Assembly (NCBI GenBank): GCA_030537735.1
Contig: JAUNVG010000010.1
Coordinates: 1 to 64,000 of the forward strand
DNA length: 64,000 nucleotides
DNA from: Actinomycetaceae bacterium
Lineage (GTDB): Bacteria; Actinomycetota; Actinomycetes; Actinomycetales; Actinomycetaceae
Direction of reading: 5' to 3'
Position 1 is the first letter of the stretch. The number at the start of each line of letters is the position of its first letter. Below, in pieces: positions 1 through 8,763 of the stretch. The notes beneath the pieces are model-generated. The model was not told the DNA's origin. It was given only the letters and a program-made list of their open reading frames with translations, and made no database searches. The position numbers and the translations under genes were made by a program.

Positions 1-1209
1 CTACTCGGCCGGCGTCTGCTCTGCCGGAGTTTCAACCGTTCGCTGGATCCGTTCGCGCTCCACGTTCGAAATACGCATCCGCAGCCGCACCAGCCCAAAC
101 CCCATTTTCGCCACGTCACGCAGCCGAATACGAGTGGCGTGTGTCTGCGTGGCCCGGTCTAGCACTACCGGCAGCTCGCGGACGGGGACCTCGCCGTGTT
201 CACTTAGCGCCACGACCTCGGTGGAAAACAGGTAGCCTTCTTCCGCGGTGAGCTCGCATATGTCGCGCAGGTAGTCCCCACTTGCGATCACTGTCCCTTG
301 GGTATCGCCCACTTTCGATCCCAAAATGATGCCGCGCAGCAGTGAAAATCCGCGGGAGGTGAAGTTACGCAAATGGCTGCGTTCGACCCGCGAATCGGGG
401 TGGGCTTTCGACCCCAGGCTGACGCCTTCGCGTGGGTCCTCGAACCAGTTGTCAATGTCGGAGGTCCTAAACGGCAGGTCGTCCGCGGTCAGCACCAGCA
501 GCTCCGCGCGCGAATGAATGATGCCTTCGCGGTAGGCGTGTCCCATCCCGGTTTGCGAGGTGCGCACCTGCAGTTGAAGCCTTTCGAACTGGCCTTCTTT
601 AACCAACTCGTCGAGAATTTGCGCGGTGTCGTCGGTGGATCCATTTTCGACTACGAGGGCGGTCACGCCCTGGTGAGATTTTGCCCAGTTGTCCAGGTGG
701 TGCAGGGCCTCGCGTATGGTGCTTGCGCTGTTATGGGCGGGGATAATGAAGTCGATACTTTCGGGCAGGGTTGTTTTGACTTTTCCGGGGCCGACGGAAG
801 CTTTTTTGCGGGGGAAGATTAGGAAGCGATAAATCGGGAAATTCCACAAGGTGGCAGCTCCGGTAGTGAGGATTTTCCCGACTGCGATGGGCAAATCTAG
901 CATTTCAACGAAAGCTGTCATCAGCAGGGTTTGCATAACCCAGTTGAAACCGATCAGACCTAGGTATAAAACCAGTGACACGACGTAGGGGCGGTCAGAG
1001 CGGAAAGCGAAGTTTCGTTGCCCAGCGAAGTTAACGAAGAAGCCTCCCCAGTATCCGATTGCGACTGCGATCCACAGTTGGAAGTGCAGCAGGTCGTAGC
1101 AGATGATGGTAAGTGCAAAGTCGAGGATGAAGGCGGTGCCACCAACTTCTAAGTAACGCACGAAGGAGTTAGTGAACACTTTCTTTAAAGATTTATATGG
1201 TGAGCGCAT
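1..1209 (-). CDS. GtrA-like flippase fused to family 2 glycosyltransferase
   Basis: 402-aa membrane protein. Residues about 18-135 are a GtrA-type domain with four hydrophobic helices, ending in IYRFLIFPRK. Residues about 150-330 are a family 2 glycosyltransferase domain (IIPAHNSAS at its start, VVENGSTDDT as the nucleotide-sugar loop, LTADDLPF as a DxD-like site). GtrA proteins are thought to move polyprenyl-phosphate sugars across the membrane, so the fusion probably loads and flips a lipid-linked sugar for cell-envelope decoration; the sugar is unknown. ATG start at 1207-1209, preceded by a good Shine-Dalgarno (GGGAGAGG). The TAG stop is the first base triplet of the window, so the gene is complete. 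Confidence 0.85.
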   Translation of the reverse strand: MRSPYKSLKKVFTNSFVRYLEVGGTAFILDFALTIICYDLLHFQLWIAVAIGYWGGFFVNFAGQRNFAFRSDRPYVVSLVLYLGLIGFNWVMQTLLMTAFVEMLDLPIAVGKILTTGAATLWNFPIYRFLIFPRKKASVGPGKVKTTLPESIDFIIPAHNSASTIREALHHLDNWAKSHQGVTALVVENGSTDDTAQILDELVKEGQFERLQLQVRTSQTGMGHAYREGIIHSRAELLVLTADDLPFRTSDIDNWFEDPREGVSLGSKAHPDSRVERSHLRNFTSRGFSLLRGIILGSKVGDTQGTVIASGDYLRDICELTAEEGYLFSTEVVALSEHGEVPVRELPVVLDRATQTHATRIRLRDVAKMGFGLVRLRMRISNVERERIQRTVETPAEQTPAE

Positions 1210-1555
1210 ATTCGCCTCTCCCTTTGTAAAACACCCTGACCGCTGTCACATTCCCCTAGATTTTACACAAATAACCGCCGATTTTTCGACCTCGTTCCCG
1301 AGTTATCATTATCGCTTTGTGATTATGAACGCCCCTAGCGATCTGGGTCACCTATCCTGTGTTCGGCGTGGAAAGGGTTGCGTTTCGGCGACTCGTGATT
1401 GACGTAGTCGAACCGGTATCACTCCAGCAAAGTGGTTTTTGAAAATGCTGGTTCGCCTTGCCTTCAGTGCTGTGCTCAGCGCCCTTTGCGCCGTCTTCGA
1501 AGTTGTTCTCCGTTGACGTTTGCTTTTAAATCCTCAACACAGGTGCCCCAGTTCC
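1210..1555. other. intergenic region with stop-overlapping dyad
   Basis: 346 bp without a supported gene. The only structure seen is an imperfect inverted repeat at about 1536-1565 (AACACAGGTG with CACCTGTTG) that overlaps the stop of the downstream-reading LTA-synthase-like gene. It has no U-run, so a terminator role is only possible. The rest should hold the promoter of the GtrA-glycosyltransferase gene, but I cannot place it. Confidence 0.4.
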
Positions 1556-3448
1556 TCACCTGTTGCGGTTGAGGTCGTTATTTAGGTGCGAATCGTAGAA
1601 GGGGCTGCGTTTTCGCAGTTCGCCATCGACGTAGTCGAACCCGAGCTGTTCCATCAAAGTGGGTTTATCTGAATACAGGTTCGTGCCCATCCCTAACCGG
1701 TCGCCGTCGATTTCCACTCCCAGTGTCGCCATGATGGTGGGGAAGAAATCGAAGGGTGCGAAACTGCGATTATGAGTGCGTGACGGACCTGGATCGGGTA
1801 ACGCGCCGTTTATGAACACGTTGACCACGGTGCGTTCGTAGTCGGGGTCCCAGCCGATAAAGAACTCGTTATCCATCGACTGGTGGTCGCCGGTGAGTAC
1901 GATGACCGTGTCCTCGTACCAAGGTTGCGCTTGGATCCATCGCACCAGTTTCACTACTTCGGCTTGGGAGTAGTGGATGACGTTTCCGTACTGTTTGTCG
2001 GAGGGGAACTCCGTCATGAGGGGGGAAACATATCCACCGTTATTGTGGGTGTCGGCGTTTTCTAGGATGAAGTAGAACGGTTTGTCTCCTTGCCCCAGGC
2101 GAGTCATTTCGTCTTTGGCGTATTCGTACAGTTTGTCGTCTTCGATCCCCCACCACACGGCGTAATCTTCCGGTACCAGCCCGTTGTTGCGTGCGTACCA
2201 CAGGTCCATGACCTTGAAGTTGCCGTGGATTTCGTAGTAGTCACCTAATTGGTGCCAGTGACGCGAGGACCCCAGCATGAACGAGGTTTCATACCCTTGC
2301 CGGTGCAGGATGTCACCGATGGTGTCTAACGCGGGGTAGGTTATGCGCCCGCCTGAGGCTCCCGTGTAGGCCGGGAGCATGGGGACTCCGGAGTGGAAGT
2401 TGAGCATCCCCGCCACCGAGTGGGTCGCCCCGTAGGTTTGCAGCGGACCGCCGTAGTGGTCGGTGTTGGAGAAGGTGATGTTCTCATCCGTTAGTTGCGC
2501 CAGATCAGGCATGAGGCTTTGTTCTAAGTAGCCGCCCTCATCCTTGGAATAGTAGGAGTTTTCCATTGATTCCAAGTAGATGTGGATGAGGTTCTTAGGC
2601 TTGTCTGGGAAGTGGAGTACCTCATCTGTAGGGGCGACGTAGTTGTCGCCGATCAGGCTCGAACGTACGAAGTAGGACTTCAGTAGGCCGGAGATGGGGA
2701 GGAAGGCGAAGGTCGATCCCAGCGCCCCAACTAGAAGTAGGGAGACGGCCGCATTGCTGATCCGACGAAATGTACGTCTTTGCGGGGTGGCGATGGCGCG
2801 GGATTTCTTGGACGAGGACGTCGCCGCGGTTTGCGTGCTTGCCGCGGTTTCCGCACTTGCCGCGGCCTTCGGCGCCCTAATTCCCGCAGTAAGAATCGGC
2901 ACCAGCCCCACGGTCACTACGCCTGCCAGAATCGGCAGCCCCACATGCACAATCAAATCCACGTTTTGGTCCGGGGTCGTACCCGGATTCCCACCCAGCA
3001 GGAAGAACAGCAGCTGATCGCCTTGCACGTTATCGAAAGTCGATGCCACCCAGCGTGAGAGGAAGAACGCTAATCCTCCTACAAATCCCGCTAAAACATA
3101 GAGCACCGTGGCCATTACCAGCCGCCACGCGGGTCGGCGCCGAGGCTTGGCTTCGCGGTAGCCGCCACCTGCTCCCCAGCTGACAACTAGCGCACCAACC
3201 ACGGCGCATAACATCACCAGCGCCGAGTATTTAACTATGAACCCAGTAGACAACGGCGCCGAAACGGGGAGCGCTTCGGGGCGCAATACCCCCACGGCAA
3301 GCAAGGCTGCAGCGTTTGCGAACACCCCTTGCAACGCGCCGTAAAGCAGTGAACGGGTACTTTTTTGCGCTAACGCCCAACCAACAGCGACTACCAGCAT
3401 CAAACTGACCTGTAGGGCAGCTAAATGCACAGCCAGCTCCCTGAGCAT
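1556..3448 (-). CDS. LTA synthase-like phosphoglycerol transferase (sulfatase fold)
   Basis: 630-aa polytopic membrane enzyme. About 270 N-terminal residues hold several membrane helices plus an Ala/Thr-rich loop; the C-terminal half is an extracytoplasmic alkaline-phosphatase/sulfatase domain. It begins with NLIHIYLESMENSYY (metal-binding Glu), has TYGATHSVAGML around the position of the nucleophilic Thr, and GDHQSMDNEF with the metal-binding Asp-His. This matches the MdoB/LtaS superfamily, which transfers phosphoglycerol from phosphatidylglycerol to a glycan or polymer. Start ATG with GGAGTAAGGAAG upstream. In an actinomycete it more likely decorates a lipoglycan or wall polymer than makes classical lipoteichoic acid; that is inference. 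Confidence 0.85.
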   Translation of the reverse strand: MLRELAVHLAALQVSLMLVVAVGWALAQKSTRSLLYGALQGVFANAAALLAVGVLRPEALPVSAPLSTGFIVKYSALVMLCAVVGALVVSWGAGGGYREAKPRRRPAWRLVMATVLYVLAGFVGGLAFFLSRWVASTFDNVQGDQLLFFLLGGNPGTTPDQNVDLIVHVGLPILAGVVTVGLVPILTAGIRAPKAAASAETAASTQTAATSSSKKSRAIATPQRRTFRRISNAAVSLLLVGALGSTFAFLPISGLLKSYFVRSSLIGDNYVAPTDEVLHFPDKPKNLIHIYLESMENSYYSKDEGGYLEQSLMPDLAQLTDENITFSNTDHYGGPLQTYGATHSVAGMLNFHSGVPMLPAYTGASGGRITYPALDTIGDILHRQGYETSFMLGSSRHWHQLGDYYEIHGNFKVMDLWYARNNGLVPEDYAVWWGIEDDKLYEYAKDEMTRLGQGDKPFYFILENADTHNNGGYVSPLMTEFPSDKQYGNVIHYSQAEVVKLVRWIQAQPWYEDTVIVLTGDHQSMDNEFFIGWDPDYERTVVNVFINGALPDPGPSRTHNRSFAPFDFFPTIMATLGVEIDGDRLGMGTNLYSDKPTLMEQLGFDYVDGELRKRSPFYDSHLNNDLNRNR

Positions 3449-3503
3449 ACTTCCTTACTCCTACTAAGAATTTAAAGGTCCCTGTCAGATCTTATCTTGA
3501 CCG

Positions 3504-4895
3504 TTAATCCTTGCTTAACTCCATTAGGTGTGAAAGCACTCTCGCCCCGTCGGCGCGCAAACCATCGTGTTGGAATTCGTTCGTAATCCAGGGGCGCACA
3601 TTCGCCAGCCGCGCAGTTTGTAGCGACAAATCCATGGGGACGAACATGTCCTCGGCGTACACCGCGGCCGCCGCGGGGACCTCGTTGGCGGCCAACACGT
3701 CCTCGTCATACAAAGCCGGCCAAGACGTATCCGTAGCGAGGACGTGGGCTAGCTCCCGCATGGAAGTCAGCGCTGGATCCTCACTGAACAACCACGGGTA
3801 GATATGTTCGCCCGTGAGGAACACCGGATCATCACCGTCAAGGTCAGGGTTGGGAGCGAAACCCGCGTCCACGTCCTCCCCCACCCGCTGCAGTAGTCTG
3901 TGCGCGGTCCAGTCGGTGGCTTTCCCCGCGAGCGCGGGCGTGACTGCGGCGTAAATCGTTTCATGCAACAGCGCGTACATGGGCGAATCCCCCATCGACA
4001 CTTGCCGCCACACCATGTCCAAGAACTGCGTATTCAAACGAGTCTGACCCCCCACGAACGTGAACGGGCCTTCGAAGAAGTAATGCAACTGGTCAAAACC
4101 GGTAGTGGTGCCCAGCATCATCCCAAGCATCCGCAGGCGCCGGCCGGTAAGGCGCTCCCCGGAAGGGAGGAACTCCTCGTGCGTGTCCAAGTGTTTCAAG
4201 ACCGTGCGCAGGGTGTCCTGGTCCTCCGGGTAGCGTTCGAAGTACACGCGGTTACGCTCGGCGGTGAGCTGGTAGGTGCGCAGGTAGATGTCCTCTAAGT
4301 CCACCAAGCCCGGCAGGCCGCCGGTGAAGTAGGCTTCCGACAGGCCTTCGGGGTGGCGCGATAGGTAGGTGGTGGTGATGAAACCGCCATAGGACTGCCC
4401 TAAACACGCCCACGGCCGGGAGGCGTTGATGGCGTGGCGTAGCAGTTCGGCGTCCTCCACCATGGAGTCGGCGCGGAAGTGGCGCACGTACTTTGCGGCA
4501 TCTTCAGCGGTGTCGAACTCCGACAGGGTGAGGGCGTCAAGGCGCGTGGACTGCCCGGTGCCGCGCTCATCCAGGAGGATCACTCGGTGGGTTTTGAGGG
4601 CGTGCCCAATCCATCCGGAACGGAAATCTCCCGGGCGCGGGGCCCGTCCACCGGGACCGCCTTGCATGAAAATAATCGCCGGCTGGTCACAGCACGGACC
4701 TTCGTTGCGAGACAGGGACAGTTCGCGAGCGAAAATCGAAATCGTAGGTCCGGACGGGTCAGCATGATCCAGTGGGACTTCCAGGCGGTGCTCGGTCACG
4801 TACACTCCATGCTGGCGGTAGTGACTGCGCAGGTGGAAACGCTCGTCCCCATTTAGTTGCGCGGCAGGGGCGGCGTCGAGAGTGTCATCAATCAT
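3504..4895 (-). CDS. alpha/beta hydrolase, proline iminopeptidase-like (peptidase S33)
   Basis: 463-aa cytoplasmic serine hydrolase. Oxyanion/HGGPG-type motif MQGGPGGRAP, LLDERGTGQST typical of prolyl aminopeptidases, and nucleophile elbow CLGQSYGGF (GxSxGG). A lid insertion follows (GGLPGLVDLEDIYLRTYQ). Longer than the roughly 310-aa classical enzyme and like the larger actinobacterial S33 proteins. It probably removes N-terminal proline or similar residues from small peptides. ATG at 4893-4895. It lies 55 bp downstream of the LTA-synthase-like gene's start, reading the same way. A related S33 hydrolase with other substrates cannot be excluded. Confidence 0.85.
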   Translation of the reverse strand: MIDDTLDAAPAAQLNGDERFHLRSHYRQHGVYVTEHRLEVPLDHADPSGPTISIFARELSLSRNEGPCCDQPAIIFMQGGPGGRAPRPGDFRSGWIGHALKTHRVILLDERGTGQSTRLDALTLSEFDTAEDAAKYVRHFRADSMVEDAELLRHAINASRPWACLGQSYGGFITTTYLSRHPEGLSEAYFTGGLPGLVDLEDIYLRTYQLTAERNRVYFERYPEDQDTLRTVLKHLDTHEEFLPSGERLTGRRLRMLGMMLGTTTGFDQLHYFFEGPFTFVGGQTRLNTQFLDMVWRQVSMGDSPMYALLHETIYAAVTPALAGKATDWTAHRLLQRVGEDVDAGFAPNPDLDGDDPVFLTGEHIYPWLFSEDPALTSMRELAHVLATDTSWPALYDEDVLAANEVPAAAAVYAEDMFVPMDLSLQTARLANVRPWITNEFQHDGLRADGARVLSHLMELSKD

Positions 4896-5059
4896 CGTTA
4901 GCTTTCACGCAGTTTAAGTAGTTATTCGGTATTTGTTCGGGTCGGTTGGGTGCGGGTGGTTCGGGTGGTTTGGTCGGCGGGTCGCCCGGTCCGGCCGTCC
5001 GGCTCGGTCGTCCGCTTTACCGAGCTGCTCGCACCTGCCTGCCCCGGGGTTTTACCCCC

Positions 5060-5773
5060 TCAGAACAGGGTATCTTGTACGTCATCAGGAATCGCCGGTT
5101 GCGGCCCTGCGTTTCCTGCACCGCCGTCCTTGCGGCGCTCAGTGGCCGTGGTTTCAGAACGAGCCGAGCCTGCCGCACCCGCCAGGTTCGACCCACCCAC
5201 AGAGCCCGCCGCGCCCGCCAGGTTTGACCCACCCACAGGGTTCGGTTTACCTGGCGACCCCAACGAACTCGCCGCGCCCACCGGCGACGCCGGATCCACG
5301 TTGGCGAGCACCCCGCCGAAACCCGGCCCACCCGGAACTTCACTCCCATCGCGGTAAGCCGTCGCGCACGCCCTCGCCCGCGAATCCGCCGCCTCGTTCA
5401 GATCGTGACCCGCATGGCCACGCACCCACTCGAACCGCACCACACGCCCTCGCAGCTCAGCGTCAATCGCGCGAATCAGATCCGCGTTCGCAACCGGCTT
5501 CTTCGACGCGGTGCGCCAACCGTTGCGTTTCCACCCGTGGATCCACTTCGTCATGGAGTTAATGACGTACTGGGAATCGCAGTAAATCAGCAGGTCCTCG
5601 CCGGTGTGAGCAGTGGCGCGCAGCAGGGCAAGGACGGCGCTTAGCTCGCCGATATTATTCGTCCCCGAGGGTGCTCCCCCCGCTTGCCAAGTGTCGTCAT
5701 CTACGTACCACGCCCACCCCATGGGTCCGGGATTGTCAAGGGCAGAACCATCTGCCGCCGCCACAATAGTCAT
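5060..5773 (-). CDS. rnhA: ribonuclease HI with repetitive C-terminal tail
   Basis: 237 aa. The first 140 residues are a standard RNase HI: AADGSALDNPG (first Asp), NNIGELSAV (Glu), YCDSQYVINS (Asp) and HAGHDLNEAADSRA (His/Asp), giving the full DEDD set. It hydrolyses RNA in RNA-DNA hybrids such as R-loops and Okazaki primers. About 90 extra C-terminal residues are Gly/Ala/Ser-rich and contain a tandem copy of VGGSNLAGAAGS, so the tail looks like repeat expansion rather than a domain. The ATG overlaps the TAA stop of the oligopeptidase B gene by one base (TAATG), so the two are translationally coupled. Confidence 0.9.
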   Translation of the reverse strand: MTIVAAADGSALDNPGPMGWAWYVDDDTWQAGGAPSGTNNIGELSAVLALLRATAHTGEDLLIYCDSQYVINSMTKWIHGWKRNGWRTASKKPVANADLIRAIDAELRGRVVRFEWVRGHAGHDLNEAADSRARACATAYRDGSEVPGGPGFGGVLANVDPASPVGAASSLGSPGKPNPVGGSNLAGAAGSVGGSNLAGAAGSARSETTATERRKDGGAGNAGPQPAIPDDVQDTLF

Positions 5774-8403
5774 TACTCTTCACACCCTAACTGCGTGAGG
5801 ATAAAAGCTGCTTTCAAAGCGTAGTCCTCCCACGCCTTGGTGCGCCCGCTGCCGCCGGCGTGACCGGCGACCGTTTCCAGGCGGCACAGCACCGGGTTGT
5901 CAGCTCCCACCCGCGTGGAGTCGCGTAGCTGCTGCACCCACTTAAGCGGCTCGACGAAACTGACTCGAATGTCGTTGAGGGAGGTAAGGGCCAGCACCGA
6001 CGGGTAAGCCACGTCGGGGCGCACGTTGTCATACGGCGAGTAGGAGCGCATCACTTCGAAGATTTCGCGCGACTCAATCGGGTTACCCCACTCTTCCCAC
6101 TCCCCCACCGTCAACGGTTTAGCTGGGTCGAGGATCGTGTTCAACGCATCTACGAACGGTACCGCCGCAACCACGGCGCGGAAGGTTGCGGGCGCGAGGT
6201 TCGCCACCGCGCCCATCAGCAGCCCGCCGGCGGAACCACCTTCAGCGGCGAGGCGGCCGCGAGCGACCCACCCGCTTTCTTGCAGCCACTGCGCCACCGC
6301 GACGAAGTCGGTGAAAGTATTGGTTTTCGCTGCGAACTTGCCGTCCTCGTACCACTGGCGCCCCATCTCTCCGCCGCCGCGGATGTGCGCCATGGCGTAA
6401 ACCACGCCGCGTTCAAGCAGGCTCAGTCGCGGGCGAGAAAACCACGGGTCCATGCTGATTTCGTACGAACCGTAACCGTAAATCAACCCGGGGTTGGTGC
6501 CGTCGGGAGTGAGGTCCTTGCGCATCACCATCGATACCGGTATGCGGGTGCCGTCGCTGGCCGTGACCCATTCGCGCCTGACTTGGTAGTCCTGCGGGTT
6601 GAAACCGGGGACGTTGGTGGTTTTAATGACCTCGATGGGAGTGGGGTGGTCGAGGGCGGTGGGCGCGTTCGCGTTGGGAACTGCGGTTTCCGCGGGGGTG
6701 ACCGGGTCGGCTGGGCTGGCCGGGTTGGTTGGGCTGGTTGGGGTGACCGGGTTGGCCGAGCTGGTTGGGTCGGGGTTAACGATCCAGTCCGCCCAGGTGG
6801 GAGCCAAAGCCATTGACTCCACGCAAAAACGCACGCGATCGGTATCCCACTGCGGGTTCGCGCCGGGCTCAATCACCCTAGCTTCCAACGGCCATTCCAC
6901 GTCCGTGCTGTGAGCGTACACGCTGCCCAGTTCCCCATGAGTGAGCGGAATCTGCCCAGCAGGCTCGTGCCGATGCAAGATACGCAGCGCGGTCTGCCCC
7001 TGACTGCGCATCGTCAATAACGCAAAATCTTTAAAGGAATCACACTTCAGCAGGCGCTCCCCCGAAGCGGGAATCAACGCGTCCACCCAGGTGTGAGCTG
7101 GAGCAATCTCGTCTACTGCTTCTACTGCGCCGCGCGCATCTTGGCCGCCAGGCACGTCAACGTCGTTTCCGGCCCGGGCTTCAGGCACGTCACTAATGCT
7201 ATTTCCCGGCGCCACGCCCTCGTTAGGATCACTCTGCCCACCCACGGGAGTATGCGCTGGCAACCAGCCATCCCGGGAAGGGAGGGTCGCAACGGAAAGG
7301 GTTTCGTCCTCGCTGAGCCGGTTGTGCACGATCGCCAAGTGGTCGCCCGCGATCTCCACCAAGTAGCGCACGCCGTGCTCGGCAGCAGTGACCAACCGCG
7401 GCTGGTAAACATCATCAGACGGACAAATCCACACTTTCCGAGTCAGCGAAGAACCCGTGGTTATAACGATCCACTTACCATCGCGCGACAACTCCACCAT
7501 TAACTGGAACAGCGCGTCAGGTTCCTGCGCAATCAAACGGTCAGTTTCAGCCGGCTCACCGATGCGGTGCACCCAAATCTGATGCTGGCGCCACGCCTCA
7601 TCTGTGCGGGCATACCACACGTGCCGGTCAGTCAAAGCGATGCCGTAAGCAATGGAACGCACCTGCTCGTCAATGATTTCCCCACTATTGAGGTCGCGGA
7701 TCTTTAAGTCGAACAGCTCACCACCGGTGGTGTCCTCACTCCACGCCAACAGGTTCCCACTGGGGCTGAGGGTGAAGTTCTCCACCGAATAGAACTCCTG
7801 CCCGGCGGCGCGCTGCGGCTCATCAAGCAGGGTCTGTTCGCCCTCTGCCGGCGCAAACGGGTCCAGCGCGGGGCGGTTAACGCTGTGCACGCGATGGTGA
7901 GTTTCGTAGTCGGAAGCCTCGTTGGTGCGCGAGTAATACCAATACTCGCCGCGCTGCACCGGGGCTGATACGTCGGTCAGCTGCGTGTGGGCGCGGATTT
8001 CTTCCACGATCTGCGTCTGCAGGTCCTTGGTGGAAGAAAGGTTCAGTTCAGTCCACTGATTCTCAGCCTCCACCAGGGCGCGCACGGCAGCAGCGTCATT
8101 GAGTTCGGGGGTGCTTGCGAGACCTTGCGAGGGGGCGGGTTCGTCAGCGGCGGCATCGCCAGTGGTATCCGCGGCGCTACGTTCCCCTTCCGGGAGTCCG
8201 ACGGGGTTCGAGGTGTCATCGGCGCTCTGGGTAATCGCATCATCGCCGGCGTTTGTTTCACTGGCGAAAGCGTCAGGGATATCAAGCCACCGCCACGGAT
8301 CGGTGTCGCAATACCCGTGGAAGCGACGCTGATAGTCACGTTTTTCCGCAATGGGGCCGATCTCACTGGTCTGAATGGCTGGATGCTGATGCTGTTCACT
8401 CAT
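5773..8403 (-). CDS. ptrB: oligopeptidase B (S9A prolyl oligopeptidase family)
   Basis: 876-aa serine peptidase cutting after basic residues in short peptides. N-terminal beta-propeller followed by an alpha/beta hydrolase domain: YGSYEISMDPWFS, the oxyanion region RGGGEMGRQWYEDGK, nucleophile motif AAEGGSAGGLLMG, Asp region TSLNDIRV and catalytic His in AGHAGGSGR. Insertions rich in Pro/Thr/Asn (for example NPTSSANPVTPTSPTNP) make it longer than the usual 700 aa. I start at ATG 8403 (MSEQHQHP). The frame stays open to 8610, but that extension is translation of a 62-bp repeat element, not protein. It is followed by rnhA with a one-base overlap. Confidence 0.9.
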   Translation of the reverse strand: MSEQHQHPAIQTSEIGPIAEKRDYQRRFHGYCDTDPWRWLDIPDAFASETNAGDDAITQSADDTSNPVGLPEGERSAADTTGDAAADEPAPSQGLASTPELNDAAAVRALVEAENQWTELNLSSTKDLQTQIVEEIRAHTQLTDVSAPVQRGEYWYYSRTNEASDYETHHRVHSVNRPALDPFAPAEGEQTLLDEPQRAAGQEFYSVENFTLSPSGNLLAWSEDTTGGELFDLKIRDLNSGEIIDEQVRSIAYGIALTDRHVWYARTDEAWRQHQIWVHRIGEPAETDRLIAQEPDALFQLMVELSRDGKWIVITTGSSLTRKVWICPSDDVYQPRLVTAAEHGVRYLVEIAGDHLAIVHNRLSEDETLSVATLPSRDGWLPAHTPVGGQSDPNEGVAPGNSISDVPEARAGNDVDVPGGQDARGAVEAVDEIAPAHTWVDALIPASGERLLKCDSFKDFALLTMRSQGQTALRILHRHEPAGQIPLTHGELGSVYAHSTDVEWPLEARVIEPGANPQWDTDRVRFCVESMALAPTWADWIVNPDPTSSANPVTPTSPTNPASPADPVTPAETAVPNANAPTALDHPTPIEVIKTTNVPGFNPQDYQVRREWVTASDGTRIPVSMVMRKDLTPDGTNPGLIYGYGSYEISMDPWFSRPRLSLLERGVVYAMAHIRGGGEMGRQWYEDGKFAAKTNTFTDFVAVAQWLQESGWVARGRLAAEGGSAGGLLMGAVANLAPATFRAVVAAVPFVDALNTILDPAKPLTVGEWEEWGNPIESREIFEVMRSYSPYDNVRPDVAYPSVLALTSLNDIRVSFVEPLKWVQQLRDSTRVGADNPVLCRLETVAGHAGGSGRTKAWEDYALKAAFILTQLGCEE

Positions 8404-8485
8404 GCGAACGATCCTATAACGCTGGATCCTCACTCTGTCCTCCCCACTCCGCTCACTCCCGCCCCGCAAAGCTTCTCCCAACCCC

Positions 8486-8547
8486 AGGCACGTCATCGAC
8501 GCAAAACACCCCTGGCCGACACCCCAAACTTCACCGTTGACGTGCCT
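8486..8547. repeat. 62-bp dyad element, copy 1
   Basis: Left arm AGGCACGTCATCGACGCAAAA, right arm CACCGTTGACGTGCCT, separated by a C-rich variable centre. It lies 83 bp upstream of oligopeptidase B in a divergent intergenic region, with copy 2 starting 127 bp further on. Confidence 0.9.
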
Positions 8548-8612
8548 GACCAAACAGCAAAATCCCGCCCCAAACCGCCACCCCACCAGCACCACCACAA
8601 GGCCCACCACCT

Positions 8613-8674
8613 AAGCACGTCATCGACGCAAAACCGACCCTCAAAAGACCCCAAAACGCACCGTTGACGTGCCT
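8613..8674. repeat. 62-bp dyad element, copy 2
   Basis: Same arms and same 62-bp length as copy 1, beginning AAGCACGTCA and ending TGACGTGCCT. It lies 90 bp upstream of the ATG of the ABC-class ATPase gene at 8764, so it is within promoter range of that gene. Confidence 0.9.
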
Positions 8675-8763
8675 GAGAAATTGGGCACCTTGTGGGGGCG
8701 AGGTTCGCAACGTCTCTGTTAGCTCCGTAGACTTGAAGAGGATAAGCAAATTTAAGGGGAACC

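Noticed and set aside
4936..5010. G-rich repeats after rnhA as a regulatory element
   Set aside because: Short, irregular GGT-rich units with no dyad or conserved motif.
8404..8610. N-terminal extension of oligopeptidase B
   Set aside because: The added residues translate the 62-bp element and its flank; ATG 8403 starts with normal family sequence.
8486..8674. 62-bp elements as intrinsic terminators
   Set aside because: Arms are separated by about 30 bases, there is no T-run, and copies lie upstream of genes in divergent regions.
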